Part shown: positions 1 through 9,500 of the stretch, in pieces
Position numbering within the stretch: the stretch's first letter is position 1
How the letters are laid out: each line of letters begins with the position of its first letter
Assembly (NCBI GenBank): GCA_028873595.1
Contig: JAPPOV010000037.1
Coordinates: 62,001 to 126,000 of the forward strand
DNA: 64,000 bases
From: Gemmatimonadota bacterium
GTDB taxonomy: Bacteria > Gemmatimonadota > Gemmatimonadetes > Longimicrobiales > Gaopeijiaceae
Direction of reading: 5' to 3'
Made by a program: the position numbers and the translations under genes
The notes under the pieces: model-generated
What the model was told of the DNA's origin: nothing
The model's database searches: none
Seen by the model: only the letters and a program-made list of their open reading frames with translations

Positions 1-2744
1 CCGGCAAGAGCTCACTCGCGCTCGACACCCTCTTTGCCGAGGGACAGCGCCGCTACGTCGAGTCCCTGTCGACGTACGCCAAGCAGTTCCTGGAGCGCAT
101 GGAGAAGCCTGATGTCGACTCCGTCGAGGGCCTCTCACCGGCTGTCGCGATCGAGCAGAAGAACCCGACCAAGTCGAGCCGATCGACGATTGGGACGGCC
201 ACCGAGGTGTACGACTATATGCGCCTGCTCTGGGCTCGGGTCGGCCGGACCCATTGCCCCGAGTGCGATCGACACGTGCTGCCCGACACGGTCTCATCGG
301 CGGTCGATCGAGTGTTGGAGCTCGGGGAGGGGGTGCGACTCCAGGTCGCCTTTCCTCTTCCGCGCAGTGAGGAGATCAAGCACGAACTCGTCGTGGCGAA
401 CCTCAGGGCGCTCGGCTTCGTTCGCCTCCTCGTGGACGGAGCGGCGGTCGACATTTCGGGCTCAGATGCCGACACGCCAGCAGGTCTTGGGCGAGACCTG
501 ACCGCGTCGGACGAGCTCCTCGTCGTGGTCGACCGGATCAGGACGGACCCGGACGACACCGACCGCCTGGCCGACTCTCTCGGCACGTGTTTCGTGGAGG
601 GCGAGGGGGAAGCCGTGGTACTGGTGGCCGATGCCGTGAGTCGGCCCGAGCGGCTCCTCTTCACCGAGAACTTCCGCTGCCCGGACCACCCTGACGTTGT
701 CTTCCTCGAGCCGACGCCTCAGCTCTTCTCATTCAACAATCCCTACGGCACCTGCTCGCTGTGCACCGGGTTTGGCGCGACGCTGGATTACGATCCCGAG
801 CTGATCATCCCCGTGCCCCAGCGCTCCCTCGCCGAGAACGCTGTGGACCCCTGGTCCGCGCCGCGATACAAGCGTGAGCGAGCGAAGCTCAAGGAGTTCG
901 GGACGAAGTGCGGTGTCTCGCTCTATTCCCCGTGGGAGGAGTTGCCGGAGACGTTCCGTGAGGAGGTGATGTTCGGGACGAAGGGCTTCAAGGGCGTGAT
1001 CCCTTTCCTCGTTTCACGGGAGAAAAAGCGGTACAAGCAGTACATCCGCGTCTGGCTTCGGAAGTACCAGGCGCCGAAGACGTGTCGCGAATGCGGTGGT
1101 GCGCGCATCCGCGCCGAAGGGCTGAACGTGCGCGTGTCCGGGCGCACGATCGCAGAGGTGTCCGAGCTTCCGCTGGAAGATCTCGCGCCGTGGCTGGATC
1201 GCCTCGAGTTGACCGAGATGGAGGAGCAGATTGCGGAGACGATCATGCGGGAACTGGCATCTCGGGTCGGCTTCCTCGTCGACGTCGGACTTGGATATCT
1301 GTCCTTGAGCCGCCAGATGCGGACACTCTCCGGAGGAGAGGCACAACGCATCAACCTGGCGAACTCGCTTGGCTCCGCTCTCGTAGACACACTCTACGTT
1401 CTCGACGAACCCACGGTCGGGCTTCATCCCCGAGACACCGGCGCGCTCCTCGATCTCCTGCAGCGCCTTCGGTCGGCGGGAAACACGGTTGTCGTCGTGG
1501 AGCACGATACGCAGGCGATTCGCGCCTCGGACCACATCGTGGAACTCGGGCCCGCGTCTGGCGAACACGGCGGGGAGATCGTCTTTCAGGGCGCCGCGGA
1601 GGAGCTGGAGGCGCAGGATACGGTGACCGGGCGCTATCTCTCGGGCCGCTCGCCGATCGAGGGTGCGGACGGACTCCGGCCAGTTGATGGCCCGTGCCTC
1701 GTCCTGCGGGGTGCCACCCAGCACAATCTTCAGGGGGTAGACGTGGAGATCCCCCTGGGGACGCTGACCGTCGTGACCGGAGTCTCAGGGTCCGGGAAGT
1801 CGACGCTGATCCACGATGTGCTGTACCGGGCCGCAGAGCGCGAGCTCGGTTCGGGTGAGACAAGTGCGAAAGAGCACCTGGGAGAGGTCGTCGGTGACTA
1901 CGAAGCGCTCGAGGGACTGACCCACGTCGACGAGGTCGTGCTCGTGGATCAGGCACCCATCGGGCGCACACCCCGTTCCAACCCGGTCACGTACATCAAG
2001 GCATGGGATGCGGTTCGGAAGCTCTTTGCCGCCGCACCCGTCTCCCGAGAGCGCGGTTATACGCCCGGCCACTTCAGCTTCAACGTTCAGGGTGGCCGTT
2101 GCGAGGAGTGCAAAGGTGCGGGCGCTGTGGAGGTCGAGATGATCTTCATGGCGGATGTGTACGTGCCGTGCGAGGCATGCGGCGGCCGACGGTACAAGCG
2201 AGAAGTCCTCGACGTGAAGGTGCGCGGCAAGACAATCGCCGAAGTCCTGGAACTCACCGTAGACGAAGCGATCCGTTTCTTCATTCGAGAGCGCAGGCTC
2301 GGAAAGACGCTGTGGCAGCTCCAGCAGGTCGGGCTCGGTTATCTGCGCCTCGGTCAGCCTGCGACGACCCTGTCCGGCGGAGAGTCCCAGCGGCTCAAGG
2401 TGGCGCGTGAGTTGGCGAGGGTGTCCGGAAAAAAGGGGAGAAAGCTCTACATCCTGGACGAGCCCACCACGGGGCTTGCCGGGGAGGACGTTCGCAAGCT
2501 CGTCGAGGTCCTGGGACGGCTGGTGGAGGCAGGCAATACCGTGCTCGTGATCGAGCACAACCTCGACATCATTCGGGTAGCCGACTGGGTGATCGATCTC
2601 GGTCCGGATGCGGGCGTACGTGGTGGACAGATCGTGGGCGTGGGCCGTCCGGAGACGATCGCGAGCATTCCGGAGAGTCACACGGGGCGCTACCTCGCCG
2701 AAGCAATGCGAGAGGCGGCGCGACAGAGCATTATGAGGACGTAG
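1..2744 (+). CDS. uvrA: UvrA excinuclease ABC subunit A (5' end missing)
   Basis: DNA-damage recognition ATPase of UvrABC nucleotide excision repair. The reading frame is already open at base 3 with the end of the first Walker A (GKSSLALDT), so only about 35 residues are missing. Both ABC halves are visible: signature LSGGEAQRINLA, second Walker A GVSGSGKST, second signature LSGGESQRLKVA, and two Walker B/LDEPT segments. The C-terminal zinc module (CEECKGAGAVEVEMIF... then CEACGG) is intact. The N-terminal zinc module reads CPDH where E. coli has CPIC, so one Cys is replaced by His, followed by a normal CSLC pair. Visible length (about 914 aa) fits the family. The segment around bases 990-1080 (RYKQYIRVWLRKY) differs from E. 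coli-type UvrA, so this may be a divergent paralogue class. Confidence 0.95.
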   Translation, partial: GKSSLALDTLFAEGQRRYVESLSTYAKQFLERMEKPDVDSVEGLSPAVAIEQKNPTKSSRSTIGTATEVYDYMRLLWARVGRTHCPECDRHVLPDTVSSAVDRVLELGEGVRLQVAFPLPRSEEIKHELVVANLRALGFVRLLVDGAAVDISGSDADTPAGLGRDLTASDELLVVVDRIRTDPDDTDRLADSLGTCFVEGEGEAVVLVADAVSRPERLLFTENFRCPDHPDVVFLEPTPQLFSFNNPYGTCSLCTGFGATLDYDPELIIPVPQRSLAENAVDPWSAPRYKRERAKLKEFGTKCGVSLYSPWEELPETFREEVMFGTKGFKGVIPFLVSREKKRYKQYIRVWLRKYQAPKTCRECGGARIRAEGLNVRVSGRTIAEVSELPLEDLAPWLDRLELTEMEEQIAETIMRELASRVGFLVDVGLGYLSLSRQMRTLSGGEAQRINLANSLGSALVDTLYVLDEPTVGLHPRDTGALLDLLQRLRSAGNTVVVVEHDTQAIRASDHIVELGPASGEHGGEIVFQGAAEELEAQDTVTGRYLSGRSPIEGADGLRPVDGPCLVLRGATQHNLQGVDVEIPLGTLTVVTGVSGSGKSTLIHDVLYRAAERELGSGETSAKEHLGEVVGDYEALEGLTHVDEVVLVDQAPIGRTPRSNPVTYIKAWDAVRKLFAAAPVSRERGYTPGHFSFNVQGGRCEECKGAGAVEVEMIFMADVYVPCEACGGRRYKREVLDVKVRGKTIAEVLELTVDEAIRFFIRERRLGKTLWQLQQVGLGYLRLGQPATTLSGGESQRLKVARELARVSGKKGRKLYILDEPTTGLAGEDVRKLVEVLGRLVEAGNTVLVIEHNLDIIRVADWVIDLGPDAGVRGGQIVGVGRPETIASIPESHTGRYLAEAMREAARQSIMRT

Positions 2745-2760
2745 AGATCGACCTGCGCAC

Positions 2761-3777
2761 ATGACTCCGCTTTCCCCCACCGTAAGTGTTCTGATGCCCG
2801 TACGCGACGGTGGCGAGCATCTTTTCGAAGCGATGGCATCCGTGGTCGCGCAGACGCTCGACGACTTCGAGGTCATCGCCGTCGATGACGGCTCGAGTGA
2901 CGATACGCGTGCTCAGCTCGAGCGTTGGTCGACACAGGACGATCGTGTCCGCGTCATTCCTTCCCCGCCGGTCGGCATCGTCGCCGCACTCGAAATCGCC
3001 CGCGGCGTGGCAAGAGGTCGATACCTCGCCCGCATGGACGCGGACGACATCGCGGACCCACGCCGACTCGAGGTCCAACATGCACTCCTCGAGAGCGACC
3101 AATCACTCGTGGGGTGTGGATGCGGTGTCCGTTACTTCCCCGCAGAGCTCGTGCGCGACGGTGCGCGGCGATACGAGGCGTGGCTCAATGCCGTACGATC
3201 CCCCGCGGACGTGGCACGAGCGGTCTGGGTCGAATGCCCGCTTGCGCACCCGACGTTCTTTCTTCGTTCGGATGTCGTGGATGGGGTGGGTGGGTATCAG
3301 GACCACGGCTGGCCGGAGGACTACGACCTGGTGCTCCGACTTCATGGGGCGGGCCACAGGCTCGCCAACGCTCCGGAGGTCCTGCACCGATGGAGAGAAG
3401 GGAGAGGTCGTCTTTCGCGTACGGATGCACGGTATGCTCCGGAGGCGTTCTTGCGCTGTCGCATCCACCATCTGCTCCAGGGTCCTCTGACGGGTGGCCG
3501 AGACGTCGTCGTGTGGGGGGCAGGACCGGTCGGAAAGGCGTTCGCTCGGGCCATTCAGGAGCGCGGCGCGAGAGTGGCTGCTTTCGTGGAGCTGGACCCC
3601 CGCAAGATCGGGCAGGAGATCCACGGAGCCCCGGTGCTTGCCACGGATGAAGCGCTTGAGATCCGCGGTCCGCTGCACGTTTCGGCCGTTGGTCAGAGTG
3701 GCGCGCGGGCCCGGATCGAGAGCCTGCTGGAGGGGGCTGGGATGGCACCCGGTGAACACTTCGTCGCCGTGGCGTGA
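2761..3777 (+). CDS. Family 2 glycosyltransferase fused to a PglD-like nucleotide-fold domain
   Basis: Probable sugar transferase of 338 aa. The N-terminal 230 residues are a GT-A (GT2) domain: start strand VSVLMPVRDG, a VDDGSSDD nucleotide-sugar motif near residue 41, and the metal-binding MDADD at residues 92-96. The last 90 residues form a separate Rossmann-like unit (VVWGAGPVGKAF near residue 250) like the N-terminal domain of PglD/NeuD-type sugar acyltransferases or related NAD-fold modules. It starts 16 bases after uvrA, so it is probably co-transcribed with it. Acceptor and donor sugars cannot be told from sequence. The fusion is seen directly; what the C-terminal domain does is unknown. 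Confidence 0.85.
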   Translation: MTPLSPTVSVLMPVRDGGEHLFEAMASVVAQTLDDFEVIAVDDGSSDDTRAQLERWSTQDDRVRVIPSPPVGIVAALEIARGVARGRYLARMDADDIADPRRLEVQHALLESDQSLVGCGCGVRYFPAELVRDGARRYEAWLNAVRSPADVARAVWVECPLAHPTFFLRSDVVDGVGGYQDHGWPEDYDLVLRLHGAGHRLANAPEVLHRWREGRGRLSRTDARYAPEAFLRCRIHHLLQGPLTGGRDVVVWGAGPVGKAFARAIQERGARVAAFVELDPRKIGQEIHGAPVLATDEALEIRGPLHVSAVGQSGARARIESLLEGAGMAPGEHFVAVA

Positions 3778-4036
3778 CGAGGTCGCGCTTCAGCACGAAC
3801 AAACCCTTGCAGTACAAGGCTTTTCCGAAGGTCAGCGATACCGGACAATCGCTTGGTTTGAGGCTCTTGAAGGGTTAGTTTTCGACGTCTCGGGAACCCT
3901 CCCTGGATACCCCTGAAAATGCCTCCGTACGTGCTGCGGACGGCTTTGACGAGGAGCGAGTGCTTGCCTCATTCCAGCGGCCCTGTGAACGGCCCCGAGC
4001 AAGCCCGCCCGAACGCCCGACAGGACGACCGCGTGT

Positions 4037-6634
4037 ATGAGTGACGAGCTCGAGCTTGGAGGTGGTGAAGGAGGCGGACAGACAGTGCTGTCGCGTCTCC
4101 TCGAAGACGAAATGAGGGAGTCGTTCATCGACTATTCGATGAGCGTCATCGTTCAGCGAGCCCTCCCGGACGTGCGAGACGGATTGAAGCCCGTCCATCG
4201 CCGTATTCTGTACGCGATGAGCCAGGCGGGCCTCAGCCCCGGCAGAGCCTACAAGAAGAGCGCGACGGTGGTCGGAGACGTGCTGGGTAAGTACCACCCG
4301 CACGGTGACTCCGCAGTGTACGACTCGATGGTCCGCATGGTGCAGGACTTCTCCCTGCGCTATCCGCTCGTGGATGGGCAGGGGAACTTCGGTTCGGTCG
4401 ACGGCGATTCCGCTGCTGCCTACCGATACACCGAAGCCCGCCTCATGCCGCTCGCAACCGAGTTGCTGGCGGATATCGAGAAGGAGACCGTCAACTACGC
4501 GGACAACTTCGACGGGAGTCACCAGGAACCCACGGTTCTTCCGGCGCGGGTGCCGAACCTTCTCATCAACGGTTCGTCGGGGATCGCGGTCGGCATGGCG
4601 ACGAACATCCCGCCCCACAACCTCCGGGAGGTGGTCGCGGCGACGACGGCGCTGATCGACAACCCTGATCTGTCCCAGGACGAGCTCGAGACCCTGGTGA
4701 CGGGACCGGATTTCCCGACCGGTGGCTTCATTTGTGGTCGAGACGGCATTCGGGACGCCTATCGCACCGGGCGGGGTCGGATCGTGATGCGGGCGCGCGC
4801 CACCATCGAGCCGATCGATGCGAACAGTGAGCGGATCGTGATCACCGAGATTCCGTTCATGGTCAACAAGTCGCGTTTGATCGAGCAGATCGCTCAGCTC
4901 GTGCGTGACAAGAAGCTCCCCGATATCCGTGACCTTCGTGACGAGTCCGATCGCGAAGGCATGCGTATCGTCGTCGAACTCAAGCGGGATGCCGTGCCGG
5001 AGATCGTGCTGAACCGCCTGTATCGGCACACGCAGATGCAGTCGACCTTCGGAACCATCCTGCTCGCGCTGGTAGACGGGGTGCCTAAGGTGATGTCGCT
5101 GCGCGAGACGCTGCAGCACTTCATCGACCATCGTCTCGAAGTAATCGTCCGGCGCAGTGAGTACGACCTCGAGCGCGCGCTCGAGCGGGAGCACATCCTC
5201 GAAGGTCTCAAGATCGCCGTCGACAACATCGACGAGGTCATCAAGATCATTCGTGGCTCGAAGGACACGCTGACTGCCTCCAGCCAGCTCCAGGAGGCGT
5301 TCGATCTGTCCGAGCGCCAGGCGAAGGCCATCCTCGACATGCGTCTCGCACGTCTCACAGGGCTCGAGATCGAAAAGCTCGAGGAAGAACTGACCGAGGT
5401 GCGAGCACTCATTGCCGAGCTGCGCCGTATTCTCGACTCCGAGGTGGTCCGTATGGGCATCCTGAAGGAGGAACTGGCCGAGGTCAGTGACAAATACGGG
5501 GACGAGCGTCGTTCCGAGATCACGCACGCGATCGGCTCGTTCAACGTCGAGGATCTGATCGTCGAGCAGGACATGGTCGTGACCGTGTCCCACGGGGGAT
5601 ACGTGAAGCGTCTGCCCGTGGACACCTACCGGGCGCAGCGCCGGGGCGGTCGCGGGCTGCGTGGGATGGATACCAAGGAAGAGGATTTCGTCGAACATCT
5701 CTTCGTCGCGTCCACGCATGATTACCTGATGATCTTCACCCGGCGCGGTCGATGCTACTGGAAGAAGGTCTGGGAGATTCCCGAGGGCAGCCGAGCGTCG
5801 CGTGGGAAACCGATCGTGAACCTCCTGAACCTCGGCTCGGACGAGAAGATCGCCGCGGTCGTGCCGGTTCGTGAGTTCAGTGAAGACCACTATCTGATGT
5901 TCGGAACGCGCCGTGGCATCGTGAAGAAGACTGCGCTGTCGGCGTACGGGAATGTCCGGTCTGTCGGCCTGAACGCGATCAACATCGCCGACGGCGATGA
6001 ATTGATCGAAGTCCGGGTCACGTCCGGTGGTGACGAAATCCTGCTCGCGAGTCGGAAAGGGATGGCCATCCGCTTCAACGAGTCGGACGCCCGTCCGATG
6101 GGTCGCGCGACCGGTGGCGTGAGAGGACTGAACCTGCGCGACGACGACGAGGTCGTCGGCATGGTGGTCGCCCGTGAGGATTCGACGGTTCTCGTCGTGT
6201 CCGAAAAGGGGTTGGGTAAGCGGACCCCCATCAGTGAATATCGCCTGCAGAAGCGCGGTGGTTTCGGTGTGATCAACCTCAAGGTCTCCGAAAAGACGGG
6301 TGAGGTTGTCACGGTCCGTGCCGTGTCCGAGAACGAGCAGCTGATGATCATCACGCGCAAGGGCGTCGTGAACCGGCAGCGAGTCGAAGAGATCCGTGTG
6401 ATCGGTCGGGCAACCCAGGGCGTTCGACTCGTGAGCCTCGACGATGGAGACGTGGTGATGGACGTGGCTCGTGTGATCATCGACGAAGAGAGCGGCGATG
6501 AATTGGAAGGGACGGAGGCGCCCGTCGGAGATGACGTTGCGGCGACGAGTCCCGAGGCCTCGAACACCGAGGCGAGCACGGTCGCGGATGCGACAGATGC
6601 GGACAGCAGCAGCCCGGGCGATGACGAATCGTGA
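4037..6634 (+). CDS. gyrA: DNA gyrase subunit A
   Basis: Breakage-reunion subunit of DNA gyrase, 865 aa. The N-terminal domain has the catalytic tyrosine in the motif [10 protein letters not shown] (Tyr131). The quinolone-determining stretch [13 protein letters not shown] keeps Ser92 and Asp96, the drug-sensitive residues. A GyrA box QRRGGRG (canonical QRRGGKG) near residue 535 separates it from ParC, and further blade repeats (for example QKRGGFG) follow. The C-terminus carries a roughly 50-residue acidic, low-complexity tail rich in Asp, Glu, Ser and Ala, as in some gyrases where such tails modulate wrapping. gyrB is not in the window. A 259-base region without a gene precedes it, with no clear promoter by eye. 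Confidence 0.97.
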   Translation: MSDELELGGGEGGGQTVLSRLLEDEMRESFIDYSMSVIVQRALPDVRDGLKPVHRRILYAMSQAGLSPGRAYKKSATVVGDVLGKYHPHGDSAVYDSMVRMVQDFSLRYPLVDGQGNFGSVDGDSAAAYRYTEARLMPLATELLADIEKETVNYADNFDGSHQEPTVLPARVPNLLINGSSGIAVGMATNIPPHNLREVVAATTALIDNPDLSQDELETLVTGPDFPTGGFICGRDGIRDAYRTGRGRIVMRARATIEPIDANSERIVITEIPFMVNKSRLIEQIAQLVRDKKLPDIRDLRDESDREGMRIVVELKRDAVPEIVLNRLYRHTQMQSTFGTILLALVDGVPKVMSLRETLQHFIDHRLEVIVRRSEYDLERALEREHILEGLKIAVDNIDEVIKIIRGSKDTLTASSQLQEAFDLSERQAKAILDMRLARLTGLEIEKLEEELTEVRALIAELRRILDSEVVRMGILKEELAEVSDKYGDERRSEITHAIGSFNVEDLIVEQDMVVTVSHGGYVKRLPVDTYRAQRRGGRGLRGMDTKEEDFVEHLFVASTHDYLMIFTRRGRCYWKKVWEIPEGSRASRGKPIVNLLNLGSDEKIAAVVPVREFSEDHYLMFGTRRGIVKKTALSAYGNVRSVGLNAINIADGDELIEVRVTSGGDEILLASRKGMAIRFNESDARPMGRATGGVRGLNLRDDDEVVGMVVAREDSTVLVVSEKGLGKRTPISEYRLQKRGGFGVINLKVSEKTGEVVTVRAVSENEQLMIITRKGVVNRQRVEEIRVIGRATQGVRLVSLDDGDVVMDVARVIIDEESGDELEGTEAPVGDDVAATSPEASNTEASTVADATDADSSSPGDDES

Positions 6635-7629
6635 GTGACGTCGTGCAGGGGCAGGGCCTGGTCGGGTTGACCGAGATCGAATCGGCAGCCCACAGGCTCG
6701 CGGGGATCATCGTCCCCACGCCCCTGATCCCGGCCGACGCCATATCGGAGATGGTCGGGGCTCAGGTCCGCTTGAAGTGCGAGAACCTTCAGCGGGCCGG
6801 CTCGTTCAAGATCCGAGGCGCCTACAACTTCGTCGCCCAGCTCTCCGACGATCGGGTGGCGAACGGCATTATCACCTATTCCTCCGGGAACCATGCGCAG
6901 GCGGTGGCGTTGGCGGGGAAGCTTCGAGGCGTGCGTGTGGTTGTCGTGATGCCGACCGACGCCCCCAAGGTCAAACGTGACGGGGCACAGCGTCTTGGGG
7001 CAGAGCTCGTCTTCGAGGGTACGACGTCCGTCGAGCGTAAGGGCCGCGCAGAGTTGATTGCCGAGCAGGAAGGGCTCGTGATCGTGCCCCCGTTCGACCA
7101 CCGCCACATCATTGCTGGTCAGGGTACGGTTGGCCTGGAGATCGCGCGCGAGTGGCACGATGTCGACCTGGTCCTCGCCCCCATTGGAGGCGGTGGCCTG
7201 GCGAGTGGAGTGGCAGCGGCCGTGAAGCGCATGTTTCCGTCGGCGAAGGTGATTGGGGTCGAACCGGAAGGCGCGGCCTCGATGCGACGGGCGCTTGACC
7301 ATGGATCGCCTGTACTCCTCAGCGACGTCGACACGATCGCCGATGGGCTCAAGCCTGTCATTGCAGGAGAGCTGACCTTCGAGCATGCGCGCGACTTGAT
7401 GGACGACGTCGTCACGGTGGACGACGCATCGATCAGGAAGGCGGCCGGGATTCTGGTTCATCGGCACAAGCTGGTGTCCGAGTTCAGCGGTGCGGCGACG
7501 ACGGCCGCGCTTCTCTCAGGTAAGGTGGACCACGGAGGGGGGCGGGTCGCTGCGGTGATTTCGGGTGGGAACCTGGGGACGCCAGCGGAGTGCGCGGATT
7601 GTCCCGCCGCGCCGTTCCGGGTCACCTGA
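6631..7629 (+). CDS. PLP-dependent threonine dehydratase-like enzyme
   Basis: Fold-type II PLP enzyme of 332 aa, probably threonine ammonia-lyase (threonine to 2-oxobutyrate) or a serine/threonine dehydratase or racemase of the same family. The Schiff-base lysine lies in [12 protein letters not shown], the substrate loop is [10 protein letters not shown], and the phosphate-binding glycine loop is GGGGLASG. There is no C-terminal ACT regulatory domain, so it resembles the catabolic (TdcB-like) rather than the isoleucine-inhibited IlvA form. It starts with GTG inside the gyrA stop codon (GTGA overlap), implying translational coupling. The C-terminus ends with a short CADC-containing extension of unknown meaning. 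Confidence 0.85.
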   Translation: MSDVVQGQGLVGLTEIESAAHRLAGIIVPTPLIPADAISEMVGAQVRLKCENLQRAGSFKIRGAYNFVAQLSDDRVANGIITYSSGNHAQAVALAGKLRGVRVVVVMPTDAPKVKRDGAQRLGAELVFEGTTSVERKGRAELIAEQEGLVIVPPFDHRHIIAGQGTVGLEIAREWHDVDLVLAPIGGGGLASGVAAAVKRMFPSAKVIGVEPEGAASMRRALDHGSPVLLSDVDTIADGLKPVIAGELTFEHARDLMDDVVTVDDASIRKAAGILVHRHKLVSEFSGAATTAALLSGKVDHGGGRVAAVISGGNLGTPAECADCPAAPFRVT

Positions 7630-7675
7630 CCACCCGGCGAACTCTCTCCCTGTCCGACAAAGGCAAGCACCATCC

Positions 7676-8359
7676 ATGCGCCGAATCATTCTCTTCGACA
7701 TCGACGGAACGCTCCTGTGGGGTGGACCCGCCAAGAGTGCTTTCGTCGACGCGATGAACGAGACGTACGGAACGCCCGGGGACATCGAGAACGTCAGCTT
7801 TTCCGGGAAGACCGATCCCCAGATCGCTCGAGAACTCCTCGTGAATTCAGGGGTGCCGCACGACGAGATTTCACGTGGGCTCGAGGGGCTCTTTCGTCGG
7901 TACCTGGGCTACCTTGAGGCTCGCCTCCCCGAGGACCCCGTCACGGTGCTCCCGGGCGTCCCTGAGCTGCTGGATGCCCTCGCTGCGTATGATGATGTGG
8001 GCGTTGGGCTTCTGACGGGCAATGTGGCAGGGGGCGCGAAGCTCAAGTTGGCGTCGGGAGGTCTTTGGGGTCGTTTCGACTTCGGCAGTTATGGCTCCGA
8101 CCATGAGCATCGGGACGAACTTCCCCCGATCGCCGTGTCACGCGCACGAGAGTTGTGGGGTGAGGTCGTAACAGCCGACAAGGCGATCGTCGTTGGCGAC
8201 ACGCCCCGTGACGTCCAGTGCGGGAAGGCCGGCGGCACGAGGACGATGGCGGTGGCGACCGGGTCGTTTACGGCCGAAGAGTTGAGCGTCCATGACCCTG
8301 ATCACGTTCTCGAAGATTTCTCTTCTACGACGGCTGTCGTGGATCTCCTCCTTGGCTGA
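7676..8359 (+). CDS. HAD-family phosphatase (phosphoglycolate phosphatase-like)
   Basis: Haloacid dehalogenase-type hydrolase of 227 aa. Motif I is FDIDGTL (Asp8 nucleophile, Asp10 acid/base), a Thr-containing motif II is LLTGN, and motif IV is GDTPRDVQCGKAGG near residue 174. A helical cap lies between motif I and II, as in phosphoglycolate phosphatase and beta-phosphoglucomutase relatives. The ATG at 7676 was chosen because homologues begin right at the first beta strand; an in-frame upstream extension into the previous gene has no such support. The substrate is not determinable. Confidence 0.82.
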   Translation: MRRIILFDIDGTLLWGGPAKSAFVDAMNETYGTPGDIENVSFSGKTDPQIARELLVNSGVPHDEISRGLEGLFRRYLGYLEARLPEDPVTVLPGVPELLDALAAYDDVGVGLLTGNVAGGAKLKLASGGLWGRFDFGSYGSDHEHRDELPPIAVSRARELWGEVVTADKAIVVGDTPRDVQCGKAGGTRTMAVATGSFTAEELSVHDPDHVLEDFSSTTAVVDLLLG

Positions 8360-8433
8360 GACGTTCAACGAAGGGCTCGTCCAAGCCCGAGGTTCCTTGA
8401 TCGACCCTCCTGGGCGAAACATCTTCCTGTGCT

Positions 8434-8454
8434 CGAAGCTTGAGGAAAGCTTCG
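8434..8454. terminator. Short perfect hairpin between HAD and DsbA-like genes
   Basis: An 8-bp perfect inverted repeat CGAAGCTT/AAGCTTCG with a 5-base loop lies about 75 bases after the HAD stop and 62 bases before the next start. There is no T-run on either side, so it is only a possible terminator or processing site. Confidence 0.3.
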
Positions 8455-8516
8455 CATCCAAGGGTGCGGAGATCACTTGACCGGCCTGGATGCCGGGTCG
8501 TTCAAAGGAGTACAAC

Positions 8517-9266
8517 GTGTCCAGAGGTGAAGATCGGCGGGCTGCCCGCGAAACCCAGTCCGACATGAAGAAGTTCTACTACCTGTTCGGTGCCGTCATC
8601 GTGATCGGGATCGGGGTGGTGGCCTTCAACGTGGGAAACAGCGTGCTCAGCTCGGCCGCGACCGCGCCGATTGAGCTGGACCTGGCGGATGACGAGGCGC
8701 TCGTGGCACTCGCGCAGGGCGTGACGCTTGGCGACGATCAGGCCCCGGTGACGGTCGTGGAGTTCGGGGACTACCAGTGCCCTGGCTGCGGTGCGTTCGC
8801 ACTTTCGGTGAAGCCGCAGATCGAAGGGACGATGGTTGCGTCAGGTCAGGTGAAGTTCGTGTTCTACGACTTTCCGCTGATCTCGATTCATCCGAACGCG
8901 TTCCTTGCCGCACGCGCAGCTCGCTGTTCGGATGAGCAGGACGCGTACTGGGAGTACCATGAGACGTTGTTCCGGAACCAGGCTCGGTGGGCAACCGCGA
9001 CGATGCCGTCGAGTGCCTTCGAGGACTATGCGGAGGAAGTCGGCATGGACGGCGGCGCGTTCAGTGCCTGCCTCAACAGCGACAAGTACGCAGACGTCGT
9101 GACGGCCAACATGGAGTTGGGTGGCCGGATGGGCGTGAACGGCACGCCGACGGTGCTCGTGAACGCGAATGGAAACTTGCGACGAGTCAATTCCAACGAC
9201 TTCCAGAGCATCTCGGCGGCGATCGATGAGTTGATGGGAGCCGGAGGCGGCGCTAACCGACCGTGA
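8517..9266 (+). CDS. Membrane-anchored DsbA/thioredoxin-fold disulfide protein
   Basis: Envelope thiol-disulfide protein of 249 aa. It has a cytoplasmic N-terminus, one transmembrane segment at about residues 18-40, then a DsbA-type thioredoxin fold (Thioredoxin_4) with active site C88-P-G-C91 in the context GDYQCPGCGAF, and a cis-proline loop NGTPTVLV near residue 209. Start choice: GTG at 8517 preceded at 6 bases by an excellent AAAGGAG ribosome-binding site (8504-8510); an upstream ATG at 8490 lacks one. Probably oxidises or isomerises periplasmic disulfides; a partner DsbB is not seen here. It overlaps the next small gene by 4 bases. Confidence 0.85.
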   Translation: MSRGEDRRAARETQSDMKKFYYLFGAVIVIGIGVVAFNVGNSVLSSAATAPIELDLADDEALVALAQGVTLGDDQAPVTVVEFGDYQCPGCGAFALSVKPQIEGTMVASGQVKFVFYDFPLISIHPNAFLAARAARCSDEQDAYWEYHETLFRNQARWATATMPSSAFEDYAEEVGMDGGAFSACLNSDKYADVVTANMELGGRMGVNGTPTVLVNANGNLRRVNSNDFQSISAAIDELMGAGGGANRP

Positions 9267-9454
9267 GCAAGCTTGTGAAGGTCCGGCTACTCTTCGTCGA
9301 CGACGGGGACTATCACCACGAAACGGTCGAGATCCCCGCCGCCTCGATCGACGCACATGAGCGTCTGATTGACTGTCTGCGGGAAGATGATGCCGTTCAG
9401 AAGAAGGTTTTCGTCGATGTCGATCGCCTCGTCTCGGCATACCTCGACGACTGA
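9263..9454 (+). CDS. Small conserved-looking protein of unknown function
   Basis: A 63-residue acidic protein, not recognised. It begins with GTG inside the stop codon of the DsbA-like gene (GTGA overlap), the same coupling seen at other gene pairs here, which is the main reason to believe it is real. It has a beta-strand-rich start (KVRLLFVDDG) and an acidic end (VSAYLDD), no signal peptide, no transmembrane segment and no cysteine. Cytoplasmic; role unknown. Confidence 0.55.
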   Translation: MSKLVKVRLLFVDDGDYHHETVEIPAASIDAHERLIDCLREDDAVQKKVFVDVDRLVSAYLDD

Positions 9455-9465
9455 CTTGGATTGAA

Positions 9466-9500
9466 GACGTCTGAGCGGTGCGTTGCGCTGCTCAGGCGTC
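9466..9500. terminator. Candidate bidirectional terminator between convergent genes
   Basis: Inverted repeat with arms 9466-9476 and 9490-9500 (GACGTCTGAGC against GCTCAGGCGTC, one G-U-type pair) and a 13-base loop. It lies at the junction of the convergent small gene and DUF402 gene and contains the DUF402 stop codon. On the minus strand it is followed by TTCAATCC, a weak T-rich tail. Confidence 0.45.

Noticed and set aside
3778-4036. Possible promoter for gyrA in the 259-base upstream gap (TTGCAG, TTGAAG)
   Set aside because: TTG-containing hexamers occur but none is followed at 16-18 bases by a reasonable -10 box, so no site is called.
3875-5890. Long minus-strand open frame opposite gyrA (671 codons)
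   Set aside because: Antisense to a certain gene, composition of a GC-rich shadow frame (Asp/Arg/His/Val-rich, no domain), and gyrA motifs are unmistakable on the other strand.
5890-7467. Minus-strand open frame of 525 codons opposite gyrA and the dehydratase gene
   Set aside because: Runs antisense across two well-supported genes and shows Ser/Arg/Thr low-complexity sequence without any family motif.
8292-8480. 62-codon plus-strand frame at the end of the HAD gene
   Set aside because: Starts inside the HAD coding sequence, has no ribosome-binding site and no recognisable sequence; the intergenic part holds only a small hairpin.
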